A stretch of DNA of 64,000 nucleotides from Tricholoma matsutake. Lineage: Eukaryota > Basidiomycota > Agaricomycetes > Agaricales > Tricholomataceae. Below are positions 32,165 through 43,865 of this stretch, piece after piece. The stretch is taken from positions 1,984,001 to 2,048,000 of the forward strand of contig AP026543.1 in the NCBI GenBank assembly GCA_026075535.2, written 5' to 3'. Numbering within the stretch: the first letter of the stretch is position 1; each line of letters opens with the position of its first letter. The notes below the pieces were generated by a model. The model worked only from the letters and a program-made list of their open reading frames with translations. It was not told where the DNA came from and made no database searches. The position numbers and the translations under genes were made by a program.

Positions 32165-33010
32165 GAACATTGGCACTCCTAACATAAACTCTGGAATATA
32201 CCCTTACAAAGGTTCCAATCTGACATTAGTTGAAGTGTCCTGATCTGACATGTGAAGTGTTCTGATCTGATGAATGAAGTGTTCCGATGTGATATTTCAT
32301 TCTGATCCAACATTTGAAGTGTTCCAATCCAACATTTGAAGACATGGTCCCATCAGAGTAACCAGGTGTAAGTAATGAAACTTGAAGTCTATGAGTCGTT
32401 CTGCCTGTTACAGGGCTACAACAAGCTATTCAGGGAGGCTAAAATGTAATCCCAGATCTTGAGAAACTTCTCCAGGACCCTGATTTGACTTCTCAAACTG
32501 CTGATGCTGCTCATCACTTGGGACCCTAAACATCATTTACTAGGAGTCAACATAAAGTCTGGAATATACCCTTACAAAGGTTCCAATCTGACATTATTTG
32601 AAGTGTCCTGATCTGACATGTGAAGTATTGCAATCCGATGAGTGAAGTGTTCTGATCCAACATTTCATTCCAATCTGATGTTTGAACTGTTCCAATCTGA
32701 CATTTCATTCTGATCCAATGCTTGAAGTGTTCTAATCTTACATTTCATTCTGATCCGATGTTTGAAGTGGTCCGATCTGACATTTCATTCCAATCTGACA
32801 ATTGAAGTATCCAGACCTTAAATGTCACATCAGAAAAGGTTTATGAACCTTTTAGCCTCCCTGAATAGCTTGTTGTAGCCCTGTAACAGGCAGAACAACT
32901 CATAGACTTCAAGTTTCATTACTTACACCTGGTTACTCTGATGGGATCATGTCTTCATATGTTGGATTGGAACACTTCAAATGTCAGATCAGAATGAAAT
33001 ATTGGATCGG
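32165..33010. repeat. Satellite-like block with inverted arms
   Basis: Short units (ttccgatctgacatttcattc, gaagtgttc) repeat throughout. A ~130-bp segment (ggaatatacccttacaaagg...) at 32184-32320 is repeated directly at 32550-32680. The stretch 32300-32450 (aacaagctattcagggaggc) is inverted at 32845-33000. Confidence 0.8.
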
Positions 33011-33019
33011 AACACATTA

Positions 33020-33320
33020 TTATGGTCTGTCATGTCATTCTCCTTGCCCCTTCCATAGTGCTGTAAGGAATTCAGTGGGGGGGTCTTCCCAATGAATGTG
33101 CAAGTACACTTTGGGGATGAGCTTGCCATGTTAGAGAATGTATGTCTAGCAGATGACTGTTGGGGTGTTGTAACATTGTTTGAATGAGCATGCCACCAAT
33201 TTATGATGAATGCTTTGTAGTAAGCATAGACTGGCCACTGGTCATCATATTGCTGTAGCTCTGGGAAATTGTCAAGAACCTGAAGATGAGACAGATGTCA
33301 AATAACTGCAATTAGAGTAT
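33020..33320 (-). pseudogene. Possible fragment of a transposon-associated ORF
   Basis: Minus-strand reading gives VLDNFPELQQYDDQWPVYAYYK followed by a stop-containing stretch. The phrase resembles short basidiomycete ORFs commonly next to KDZ-type transposases, but the match is weak and short. Confidence 0.25.
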
Positions 33321-33599
33321 GAATCAGTTTACTGTTTGATCCACTCAGACATTAGCTTTAGCTGCAAATTCTAATATAATGGCATTATTTATTTTAACAA
33401 AACCTGTCACTATGTTGCTGATTGAGTAAGTTCATGATGAAAAGAAACATTTGACAGACCTTTTCAATTCTACCCACCGATCTAACAGGGCTTCCGCTAG
33501 ATGGCCCTGTTTGCAAGCTTGCTTGAGCTAATCAAAGATGGATGAGAGACAAATAACAACAGATGGCCATGCCAAAGATACATATTTCTTGTCCTCTGT

Positions 33600-33930
33600 A
33601 GAAGTTACAATTTGTAATGTCAGATCAGAACACTTCAAATGTTGGATTGGAATGAAATGTTGGATTGGAACACTTCAAACATTGAATCAGAATGAAATGT
33701 CAGATTGGAACACTTCACTCATCAGATTGCAACACTTCACATGTCAGATTGGGACACTTCAAATAATGTCAGATTGGAACCTTTGTAAGGGTATATTCCA
33801 GACTTTATGTTGACTCCTAGTAAATGCTGTTTAGGGTCCCAAGTGATGAGCAGCATCAACAGTTTGAGAAGTCAAATCAGGGTCCTGGAGAGGTTTCTCA
33901 AGATCTGGGGATCACAATACAAGTTATTCT
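33600..33930. repeat. Inverted copy of the satellite block
   Basis: Contains the complement of 32440-32680: gtaagggtatattccagac at about 33786 and caagtgatgagcagcatcaa at about 33840. The same gatctgacattt-type units appear in reverse. It abuts the 3' end of the KDZ transposase remnant. Confidence 0.8.
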
Positions 33931-36690
33931 ATATTAACACCCAATTTACCAAATGAGCTGCTTGCCAAGTCAGCAAACTCTTTCCACATGGCTTCCTGTT
34001 TGGCAGCATATATCTTATGCCCTTGTGAGAGAACCGCATCTTTTCTGTTCTTCCACTCAGCTGCTCAATGGTTGAAGTATGCTGTTGTCCATTTCATCTC
34101 ATACCGAACCAGCATGTTTTCCTCTGTCACTCTTTCAAATGTGGCTTTTGCTCTGAGCCAGTTGACACGATGAACTACAAACATCTTTAGTTTTACAAAT
34201 CTGTCAGTCTTGCAACACTTACATTGTTTCATGTAATTAGATGACAAACTGTCACCACTGACATCCATGTACCAGAACCATGGCAATGAATCATACTTCC
34301 ATCCCAATTCCTTTGGGTTTATCAATGTAGTGCTCATCTTGAGATGGCTGTGATCAAGGTTTTGGAATCAATCAAGGGTCTCTTTTGGAGCACCCAATGA
34401 GACTAGCGCTTCTCTGGCAGCTTGATAGTTTTGAGCATAGAGTCATGAGGCCTGGTCGGTAGAGTGAATTGTGTCCTATGATTTCATCTTCCCAGTTTTA
34501 GGGCCTTTTGGTCAGATCTTAGTAATGAACAAGAAAACTTTCTTTCCTAGCATAAGCCTGATCCCTTTGAGGTTATTGTTGCACAAAGTTCCATCTCAAG
34601 CTTGGCTAGCTCCCTGAGGTCACAGTCTTTGATAGCTTGGAATGTCATAGATGATGGCATCACTATAATAGAGGTCTCAGGCTGAGATTCTGATCTGACT
34701 TTGTTGAAAGGATTGGATGAAACTGGGCAAGGAATTAGATCTATCTCCCCATTGTCACCAGTAACAAAGACATTGGAGGGCTCATAAGAGTTACTGATGC
34801 TTTTGGATGAAGAGTCAGGTCAGAGGAACTGATTTGCTTTCCATTGATGATCCAAGATTTGTTTGAGAAGCCAGCTTTGTTTCTTGGTAATTTCAATTTG
34901 CTCAGTCATTGTTGGGACACTGCCAACTTGTCTAAGGTAACTTTGTAATGACAGCCTGACCCAACAAAAGGATGAAAATAATCACAAGAGCTTTATTAAA
35001 CACTTACTGAGATTCTTGAATCGAGATTCCCTCTGAAAGGAATTCAATGGCAGAGACTTTGCTAGAGGGCTGTTTCCAGCTCAAGCTTAACTGCATTTTG
35101 GCTTTACCTGGAGCTGAGACAGGAAAGAATTGAGATCAGGGGACTGGGAATGAAAAATGAACATGACTCTACCCTGTTTGCATTTCAACACATAGTAATC
35201 CATACTCTTCACCTTTTTAGCCTAATTTTGCTGCACTGTCATTTCCCCCTCTTGCCAAGCTTGCAAGTTGGCTGGTGCTGCTGACTCAGTCAGTTGGTTA
35301 TAGGATTCTTCCAACACACTCAATAAATGTATAGCCCATTTCATCTTCCAAACCAGAGATGATTCTACATTAAACAAGGGTGTCAATTTTTGGTCCAGAG
35401 AAAAGATGATGAGATATTTACTCATGCCAGTTAGCTTCTTCCAATCTGAGTGATTCATATGGTCATCCAGAACTTCATTCCAATAGGCCATTGTGGCACC
35501 CTTGGCACTTTGGGATATTTCATTCAAGACAGCCCAGAGGGTTTCCAAGATCTTGCCATCAGTCACACCACTCCCTGGTACGTAAGCCAATGTATATCTT
35601 GGAAGGCAGTTGTCAATGTGTCCTACAACATGAAAGTCACTGATGGCCTCTATGATCTTAAGACCTTCTGGGATGGACAGAAATGGTGACTGATCCACTT
35701 GCACAAGAAAATTGATTATCCACTGACAAAAGACATCATAGACAAGTAGGGAATGATTGATCCCCTTCATTGTCTTACTGTTCAGGGCTTTACAAACAGC
35801 ATAGTCTATGTTTTTCTGCCTGTCAGTACAGGTAAAATAAGGCTTGTAAACTGATAGTTCAAGATGGGAAGAGACTTACTGCTCTCCTTTTTGGAAATCA
35901 ACAGTTGCCTCAGGCTGAAAAAATCCATGCTGAAGACAAACCACTGATCCAATACCAGTCACATCATAACCAGCAACATGGATGTTCTGATCTGCTTCAA
36001 ACTTGTTGCATGTACAGGGTGGCTGCTTGAATTCTTTGGCTATCTTCAGGTGTGCTTTATAATCTGAGCTCTCCATCATAAAGCTCTGGCCATTTGTCAG
36101 TGGCACATCATCCTCAGGATGTTTCTGACATTGATGAGAGGCTGTAAAGCTGCCATCAATAGCAAATGACCAAGTATAAACCCATCCAAATATGCTTAGT
36201 GTCTGGAGGAGACTTGCCATAATAACAGTGCTTACTGTTCTTCATCACTTTTCCAATCATCGGGCAAATTGATGCCAACCTGTGGACAGGCAGGGCAAAG
36301 GATGGCCAGATCCCCAAGTCCTGGACTTTCAATGGTATGGCCATAACCATGCCATTTCAAATGCTTGATGTTTCAGAATTGCCTTGTACATCAGAGAAGT
36401 TCCTGATATTGGTCCTTCAGAATTAAATGAATGTTAGCATCAGGATTAATGGTATTATGAAGGGTTGGATAGCTGTGTACTGGAACAGTTTCAGGAGAGC
36501 ACATGGAGGTGAATCTTCTTAGCTTCTGGTAGTAATGCCATGCAGAAGACTTGCATTCCTGGTTCTCAGCTAGGAAAGAATCTAGACCATCAAAGGTGAA
36601 CAAAGTCTTGACTTGCTTAAAGGAAGCAGGGAAGAACCAGAGATCAAGGGCCTGTATATCATTGGTATGTGTCCACCACATCTGCACCAC
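33930..36690 (-). pseudogene. KDZ-family transposase, fragmented
   Basis: Ordered blocks on the minus strand match the KDZ (Kyakuja-Dileera-Zisupton) transposase layout. 36690-36391 holds TLFTFDGLDSFLAENQECKSSA...YYQKLRRFT. About 36310-36260 holds DLAILCPACPQVGINLPDDW in a second frame. 36220-35876 holds FAIDGSFTASH, HPEDDVPLTNGQSFM and TGIGSVVCLQHG...VDFQKGE. 35770-35222 holds YDVFCQWIINF, FHVVGHIDNC, YVPGSGVTDGKILE and LDDHMNHSDWKKL. 34337-33940 is a C-terminal block with LPWFWYMD and VNWLRAKA. The breaks are frame changes and stops, some of which could be introns. No terminal repeats or target duplication were found. KDZ transposons of basidiomycetes are often linked to TET/JBP genes, and one such fragment lies 8 kb away. 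Confidence 0.75.
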
Positions 36691-36737
36691 TGGACTGGAA
36701 GATAGTGAACACCATTGCTATGAACAATAACTAGTAC

Positions 36738-37176
36738 TATAAGGGCAACCTTAGAGGCCACTTAATTAGAGGACTAGCAAAGGGAAATCCAAAGTTAAAA
36801 TTATGGTACATATTACAGGGAGTGGAGGCGCACCTAGCAAAGGGAAATCCAAAGAGAAAACTTTAAGGACCCCTTTGCCAATGCCCAGTATATGTGAAGA
36901 TTGCAAAAATCAAATAATAGCCTAAAAATGGAAAAGGTGGAAATAGGCAGATCAAGGCTGCCGCATGACATCATACCAAGGGTTATATGTCAGAAAGGGT
37001 ACTCCCCATCTAAATATAAAACTGTCAACATGCACAAATGTGATAGAAAGGGAAATTAGTAATAAAATAAGGGAAAATCATAAAAAATGAAGAATAGGAG
37101 GAAATGAAGTGAGGAAAATATAGGACAACCATAAAGAATAGGAGAAACACCCAGGGCACCCCCTAGTCCCCTTACA
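36738..37176 (-). repeat. LTR of a shattered chromovirus copy
   Basis: Begins tataagggcaacc and ends cttaca. It is clearly related to the LTRs at 56669-57094 and 62290-62715 but diverged and slightly longer (439 bp). It is followed immediately by internal sequence tcaccccctctctaagatgc, as at the left LTR of the intact element, so it is a 3' LTR on the minus strand. Confidence 0.85.
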
Positions 37177-37696
37177 TCACCCCCTCTCTAAGATGCATCA
37201 CTCTGATGCATCCAAAGTCACATATGAGCAAAGTCAGTGACTTGAATGTGATGCAGTGCAGCAGTGTGCCATTGGTGGAATTCCTTGACTAACGAGGGGT
37301 GTTCACATTGGACTCCTCAACTTATGAGTTCTCCTCATACCCATAGCCCTTCTAGTGCACCAAATACTGGAGTTTCCCTTGATGCAACTGGCTGTCCAAG
37401 ATTGACTTGACTTCATACTGGGGTTCTCCCTCGATCAGTATAGGTGGCAGTGGTGGATGTGAATAGCATCCTGGGAATGGATCTGGGGGATCTGGGAGGA
37501 GTTTGACAACATGGAAGACCAGGTGGAGTCTGGACATGGAGGCTGGGAGGATGTGTTCCAACACACTTGACAATGGCAAAAGGTCCCAGGAAGCGATGGG
37601 TGAGTTTCTTGGATAGATGTGTAGTGGAGATGTCACTGGAGTCAAGATAAACTCAATCACCAATCTTATACTGAGGGGCCAGAGAATGGTATTGAT

Positions 37697-38092
37697 AGGA
37701 TACATCACGGGTTTTTGACACATTTTGTTCCCATGGTCAGTATATTGGCCTGAAAAAGTCAATGTCATCAAATAATTCCTCAACTAAGTGTCATGATTGA
37801 TCCAAAATTGATCAAGCTATATCTCAACCAAATCTTGACCAATTTGGATAATTTTGGGTGCATTTTGAAGTGAATAACTGTGTGCATTACTGTATCCATG
37901 TACTTGTGGGTGTGCAGATAAAGAACAGCTTTAAAATGAGCCAAAAATTATCCAAATTGGTTGAGATCTGGTGGAAATATAGCTCAATCAAGTTTGCATT
38001 AGTTTTGATCCTCAATTAAAGATTTCATCATAAACTCTATGTTCCATGGACTGTGGGAATGAAAAGGGCCAAAAACCCATGATGTACCCTAG
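37697..38092. mobile_element. ~396-bp foldback MITE inside Gypsy remnant
   Basis: The left end aggatacatcacgggttttt and the complement of the right end, agggtacatcatgggttttt, form a TIR of about 45 bp. Inner arms (aatttggataattttgg at about 37841 and its complement near 37941) also pair. Flanks gtattgat (37689-37696) and gcattgat (38093-38100) fit an 8-bp target duplication with one T/C change. Comparison with the intact pol gives an independent empty-site check. The ends differ from the hAT signature elsewhere, so this is a separate family. Confidence 0.75.
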
Positions 38093-38239
38093 GCATTGAT
38101 TGTAATAGTGTGCCATGTCATCCTTCGCCTTTGCTAAGGCTGACTTTGCCTCCTCCAAGCTATCCCTCATGCATTCTGTGAACTCATTAAGCTTCTCCAG
38201 GACATGAAAGGTATTGACACCACGATAATTGCATTCCTG

Positions 38240-39159
38240 TTGAATTCAAGTTGAAAGTCCAGGAGTCAGACTTGGGGAATGATAAGTTGGCAAGTATGGT
38301 GCATGGATGGTGTATGGACTCCCCTGGGAGCTGTGAGACATGGTGAGCAGGTTTATGGGCTGCAAGTAAATGATCTGCACACCATTTTACCCAAAAATTC
38401 CTCAAAAATGTGGTGCTACTGTCAGTGCTGGCTACAGGGGAAAAAACCTGTTGTTGTATGTCATATAAACCATTGGGGAGCTTAGCATCCCCAGCAGAAA
38501 TGGGTGGAACCTGCTAGAGAATGAGGGAGCCAATGCTGGGGGTGAACCATTTATGGATAAGCTGACCTGTCCTTATTTAGTTAGGGCTGTGTGATGGTTC
38601 AAACTGAGTTTGGCTGCTCAAACTTTTGGTTCCTGGGTTGCAGATAAGCTAAGTAGCCATTATGTATGTCAATCCAAGATGTGAGCGAGATGGAAATTCT
38701 TATATAATCATTTCATGTTTAATCTGAATTTCCATGTGTGGGGAAGAACCTTTGGTTCTTTCTTTCTTGTTGCTTTGCAACTGCACCAAGCTTGGTAATG
38801 AGAATTTTGATGTGTGAACAAGACTTGAAATGGCCCTGTGAAGGCAATTGTTTTTGGAGTCTCTGAATTCTCAAAAACTTAAGTTCAGCTTGGAAAATCA
38901 AGGAAGAAGTCAGAAGGTTCTGAGCACAAGGATAGGTCGAATTGGACTGTATTTCAATGGATGCAAATCCAGACTATACCAAACAGAGCTCAAGCTCACT
39001 ACAGTCAGATTGTGGAAGGGCAAAATATGGCTTACCCCAAGGAGCAAGAGCTCTGAAATCAATGGACAAAAGGCTCAAGAATATATTTGTATAACATTTG
39101 CAAGTATGTACAACATGGTAAGCTAAGTATCATCAACTGAGATGTTTGAGGGGATGTGG
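38240..39159. other. Insert of unknown nature, no gene recognised
   Basis: This DNA interrupts the chromovirus remnant. Weak frames exist (38405-38187 minus and 38848-39126 plus) without family motifs. No terminal repeats or target duplication were seen. Confidence 0.35.
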
Positions 39160-39245
39160 TTTCTAATATGGAATGTGTGAGGGAGCTTGGCAAGGTTTGA
39201 ATCCTGTGTGTGGATGCCAGCCAGTGTCTAAGAGGAAAGGGGTCT

Positions 39246-39440
39246 GTTGAACAGATGATGAAACTACAGAATACTTCATAGAGAAGATCCTCAAGCAGCA
39301 TTTCAAAGGGCCAAGCCACCAAGGTCAGCAATTCCTTGTACATTGGACAGGATACAGACCAGAGCACGGCCTCTGGTTACCATGGTCAGAATTGCTGGAA
39401 AATGAGGCCCTAGCAAAATATGAAGCGGAACATGCTTAGG
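39246..39440 (+). pseudogene. Chromodomain fragment of another Gypsy element
   Basis: Plus-strand reading gives DDETTEYFIEKILKQHFKG, QFLVHWTGY and LLENEALAKYEAEHA, then a stop. It resembles the chromodomain at 1740-1905 and is in the opposite direction to the surrounding remnant. A TG plus hairpin (gtaagat at 39501-39507, atcttac at 39522-39528) follows and may mark the LTR start. Confidence 0.65.
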
Positions 39441-39719
39441 CAAATTATTCAGAATTTTCAAAAAGAACCCAGGTTTTTCTTCAAGAGGATATATGTGAGT
39501 GTAAGATGATTCCCCTACATTATCTTACTATCTCACCTTCCGAGATATACATCCCATTCCCCTTGCATATCTCTCCTGATGATTGCTAATGCACACAATC
39601 GTGTGCATAGTTGTTGACTTCTCAAACAATGTCTTAGTTACATTCATTCTCCCTTGAATTGATATCAAGTTCCAATTTACATTGCGCTCCATTCTCTAAG
39701 TGATCAAGGTATGAGAGTG

Positions 39720-41500
39720 CTTTCATTACACAGCTGTAACCAATTTACCAGTAAGCTCCTCGAATTCACCATCAGCAACAGGTTTGGAGGCTGTTGATTT
39801 TATTTTCAATCCTTTCTTCAGGCAGTTGTGCACCCCACCTGGTTCAATTGTTAGCAACTATCCCAGGCAAATGAGCACCATATACAAGGGCCTTCCATAT
39901 TGAGAGAGGTGCTCTATGGTTTGCAATTCACCCATAATGGCGGTCCTTGCTGCTAATCATTCTCTGGTCAAAACCAAGAGTGACATAGGGCAGCAGCAGT
40001 CGAGCCATTTCCAATTTAGGTTGCAAAGAAAGCACTGTTTCTTCCATAAGTCACACACCTATAAGCAAAGGAGGGGGACTGATGGTTGGCCAGACAAGGA
40101 GCATAATAAGAAAGGCTCAATTTTGTTCCCATGAAGACATACCACATTCTTGTTGATAATTCTTGATTGTACAAGAGACACAAGAGGGCCCAGAAAAACA
40201 AACTCAGCTCGTGGGCTTCATCAAAGTATGTCACACCTAGATCTTGGGGAGGGTGAATAGTAAAGGAAATTCATCAAGTCCTCGGTAGCTTTCTTGGCAG
40301 TGGAATCGCAATAAAACTGGCAGGCACTTATAGAAGGGTCTGTTAACCCATCTTTGCCCTACTAGGGCTCCTGTGGGGAGTTTTCAGCTTGCTTTTCAAA
40401 ACACTTAGAGCATAAAGTTTGGAAAGGGAGAAATGACTTGCAACATTTGCTAGACTGACTACTTCTGCAAAAAACTGTTCTCGGCCGTCACACGCCCCCT
40501 TTGGTTCCATAAGCTTGTGCCAATACATATGTAACTGGGTTCCATTCAGCTTCTTCTCGTTTTGCACTCTCTGTAGCCATTCACGCATGGTCTTGTGTGC
40601 AGCAGCAAGGAAGCAGGCAATGGTGATATGCACAGTAAGACTCAAGTCATTAACCTTGTTCAGAGGATCAAAGTACTTGACGACCTCCATATCCGGAGGT
40701 GGATAACCTGGATCACCTTGCTTGCGAAGACAGATTGGAAGTGTAAATATTTGTCGACCAACCTAGCAGAACTTTGTAGTATAGCTTGCCCATAGGGAAT
40801 GCGAATGGACCTCTGTCAGCATGCACAACTTGCCAGTTCCAGAACTCTGAACCACGGAGATTGCTTTAGCATAGATTGGCTTCACGTTTGTTTGCTCTTC
40901 ATCGTCAGTCCTTTTGAGATGTTTAACGAAATCAGTGGCACTGTCTCCAATAAAGCGGGTTTTGTAGGCCTTTGTGAGTCCTGCCAAAAATTATTCAAAT
41001 GTCAAGGATGCAAGCCAAAACAGTTGTACTTTGATAGATGCTACGACTAAGAGTACAATGTGTAAGTATTGAAGCAGAATTCCAGAAAAGGTGCCTGTGT
41101 CAACACGCCAACCAGCCAACCCATCAAAAGGGAGATATTCAGCAGGTTTCCTAAGTTTCACTGTGAAAGCAGTTAATTGTGCCAGACCTTCAGATACGAT
41201 CTAGGACATACGATGCAAAGCTCCAATCTTCCTTATCCATGCCTGTCTGCACTCCACTCCACCATTCTTTGAACTCATCGTCATTCGGTTCTGCATAAGC
41301 TGCACTACTTCGTCCAGTGTTGGAGGCGCTGGTACAGATCTGAATAGCCATTCATAATTTCGTTGAGCACAGTCAGTTCATCCTGCACTAGGGGCAGCAG
41401 GGGAGGTTTCCCGATGGAAGAGGATGAGGTAAGATGTGAAAGGATGTTCAAAACCAGAAGAGTTCTGGTGCATCTGGATCGACATCCATGGCATGGTCAT
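39720..41500 (-). pseudogene. P-loop ATPase (Crinkler-like) gene remnant
   Basis: The minus strand carries FIGDSATDFVKHL and AISVVQSSGTGKLCMLTEV (40987-40763), a Walker A-like SSGTGK. It then has, partly in other frames, FTLPICLRKQGDPGYPPPD and the frame 40690-40343 (YFDPLNKVNDLSLTVHITIACFLAAAHKTMREWL). This order fits the large fungal P-loop/CRN-like family (VQSSGTGKSR..., LP.CLR...GYPPPD). Stops and frame changes throughout show it is dead. The family assignment is from motif recognition. Intact relatives are thought to be nucleotide-binding proteins of uncertain role. Confidence 0.5.
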
Positions 41501-41633
41501 CCATTTGCGAGACAAATTATAGCACAGCCACATTGAGGATTGATATTAACACGTGACTACGATACTCGCGTCACGCGCCTCGATCTACAAGGATATGCAA
41601 AATAAATACACGCCATCCCCGATGGATATGAGG

Positions 41634-43865
41634 TTAAACTAGCATTTCAGATGAGCGATTTTCTGGTCTCTCTGGCTGTGCCATGAGTTTCTGTAACAGC
41701 GCAATGGGCCATAGCAACTTTTTCCACATGGCCTGATCCTCGCGTAAGATAAACCGGCTCTGGAAGGCCACGATTATCCAGATCGTGACCAAAGTAAGGG
41801 GTAGAGTTGCTTCGACGTAGTGCGCTATTGTTCCGTAGGTGTTAGAGTTGAGTTCAATGACATTCATACCGAAAACACCCTGCCAAACATTAACATCTGT
41901 TCTTCCATTAGTGATAGGTGCCTTACCGCCATGAATGATCCAGGAAGAAACAACATCGTGATATATGAGAGTCGCTTCATGGCCCTACTGTCTTCGATAT
42001 TGACCATGGCGTATACCTGGATTATCGGACGTCAGCAGACTGTGGAGACGTTTCCAATTCGTAATCACCAAGTGTGTAACATTCTGCACACGATCATCCT
42101 GCATATTTCGATGCATCATCAACCTCTCGATCTCAGTCAGGAGGTGTTCGCATTCTTCATTGAGCAATTTCTTGTCAATTTCTCGTTGAGCATCAGTGAT
42201 GTTATTGGAGTCATCCATGGCTGGGTTGTGCGTGTCACGAACAAATTCGACACTTTTCTTGAAATCGGACAGGAGGCTGGTGTAGTGCAGTAAATGGGCT
42301 CGTATGACATGCAGTTCGTATGTCAGGGCGACGTTGTTGGTAACTATGACTCTAGATTCCTACACAACACGAGAGGAAGGAAATCACGGATCGGTTATTA
42401 GATTGTGTTGGCCCGCATGCTTACCAGCATGCAGAAATGTTCGTAAAGATCTTCTAGTGCTTCATCCCAGGCATAGAGAGCACTCCATAAGATAGCCAAG
42501 AACATGAATGTTGGGTCTTTCGTTTTCTGCACGAGAATTCGCCTGGGAATGACACAGTAGTTTATTATAGAGGTCGTAGATTAAAGTTTCAAAACTCACC
42601 AATAAACTGAGCGACCTACAAGCTTCAGCCGCGTAAACAAGTCTTTTGCCGTTGTGGAGCCTCGGATGTCGTGGTGGTAGCTTATGATGGTTGAACCTTT
42701 GCCGTCGCGAACCATGTGAATTGCAAGTAGATCGAGCAGTAATTCCTTATTTCCTGCAATGTAGTGTGATGGTCAATCTCATTCTTCCCTCGGTACGGCA
42801 CACTAGACATACGATAACGCAATGACAACGGCGCCTGAGTATCAATATGTTCCATTTCGGCGAATTGATTTCTCAAATAAGGCAAGAGTGATGGATGGAT
42901 TGATGATCTTCCTGATTCAGGCATGGCCTCGGTGGAGTTGGCTGTCGCACTGCGGACAAAAGTCAAGGTAACAGTGATATCTGCGATGTACTTTGGCAGT
43001 GTCGCAACGTCAGTTTCAAAACAACACTCACGGTCACCGATTTGGGGCTCAGGATCCTCCTGCAAGAAATCAGGGAAGCTAGGGCAAAATCAGAGTAAGA
43101 AATACTTACCTGATATCGACTTGGTATCCAATTGATGCTAGAGCTGAAAAAAAAAGGTTCCACCTTATACCTGTTGAATAGACATTGGGTGCTTTCATCC
43201 CACCCGCAGGACAGTAGAAAATCAACGTACTTAGTCCCAAGCATTTGCAGAACAGGACCTGACATGCTGTCCACGAACATCGCACGTACGCGTATCCCGG
43301 GCTTGCGCTGAAAAATAAGGAAGACACTATCGATGACTCTCGGACAACACTTGGATAGGCACCCACCTCTACTTGTAGCTGATCGTTCCAATAATCTCTT
43401 TTAGTCTTCGAAGTCAGTAGAAACTCTGGAGAATTCCTAAAGGACCCGTCTTCCATAACATCGACCGTGTAGATTCTCGACGGGCGCTTTTCGGTCTGCA
43501 CCACCTCATATATCCTGCATTTTTTGACAGGTTTGATGGTCCAGTTGGGGAACAGAGACTGTGGATATGCGGTCCACTGTATACAATCCTCGCAGTTAAC
43601 GTGGCCGCAGGAGCCGATAACGGCTGGTTCCTTCGCATCGATTACATCTTCATGTTCCTGGTCGTCCTTCAAATTATCGACGTATGGCCAAGGTCTGGAA
43701 CGACAGTTAGACAACCACACAGCCAATTGCTACATGGAGTACGAACCCTGCAGGAGCGGCATGACGATACGAAGGTTTTGGGACTCTACGATGGATGAGA
43801 TTCGCATAAGGAGTCAGTTGGATGCCAGTTCGATCCATGTTTATGTCCTGGAGATGAGAATCCAT
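41634..43865 (-). CDS. CorA-like membrane transporter, gene A (multi-exon)
   Basis: Exons read from the start at 43865 (or the internal ATG at 43838) to the stop at 41634. The first exon ends HRHAAPAG. The second (about 43704-43377) begins PWPYVDNLKDDQEHEDVIDAKEP and ends DQLQVE. Later exons give RKPGIRVRAMFVD, YKVEPFFFSSSINWIPSRYQ, ITVTLTFVRS, STIISYHHDIRGSTTAKDLFTRLKLVGRSVYW, LAILWSALYAWDEALEDL, a coiled region, RLSYITMLFLPGSF and finally FGMNVIELN with a second hydrophobic helix. The GMN tripeptide after the first membrane helix is the CorA-family signature (divalent-cation channel). It pairs head-to-head with gene B, sharing exon order and introns. Exact splice sites were inferred by comparison with B. 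The equivalent of B's GC donor is GT here. Confidence 0.8.

Larger units (their letters stand above)
37177..39245 (-). pseudogene. Chromovirus integrase/chromodomain remnant, interrupted
   Basis: 37177-37696, 38093-38200 and 39160-39245 match consecutive parts of the intact pol at 57106-57800 (chromodomain KLQYLVH, then MSRLHLVFHVVKLLP, then the region before it). They are separated by a foldback MITE (37697-38092) and about 0.95 kb of unrelated sequence. Many stops are present (for example in the chromodomain KGYGYEENS region). Nothing upstream of the integrase C-terminal part survives. Confidence 0.8.
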
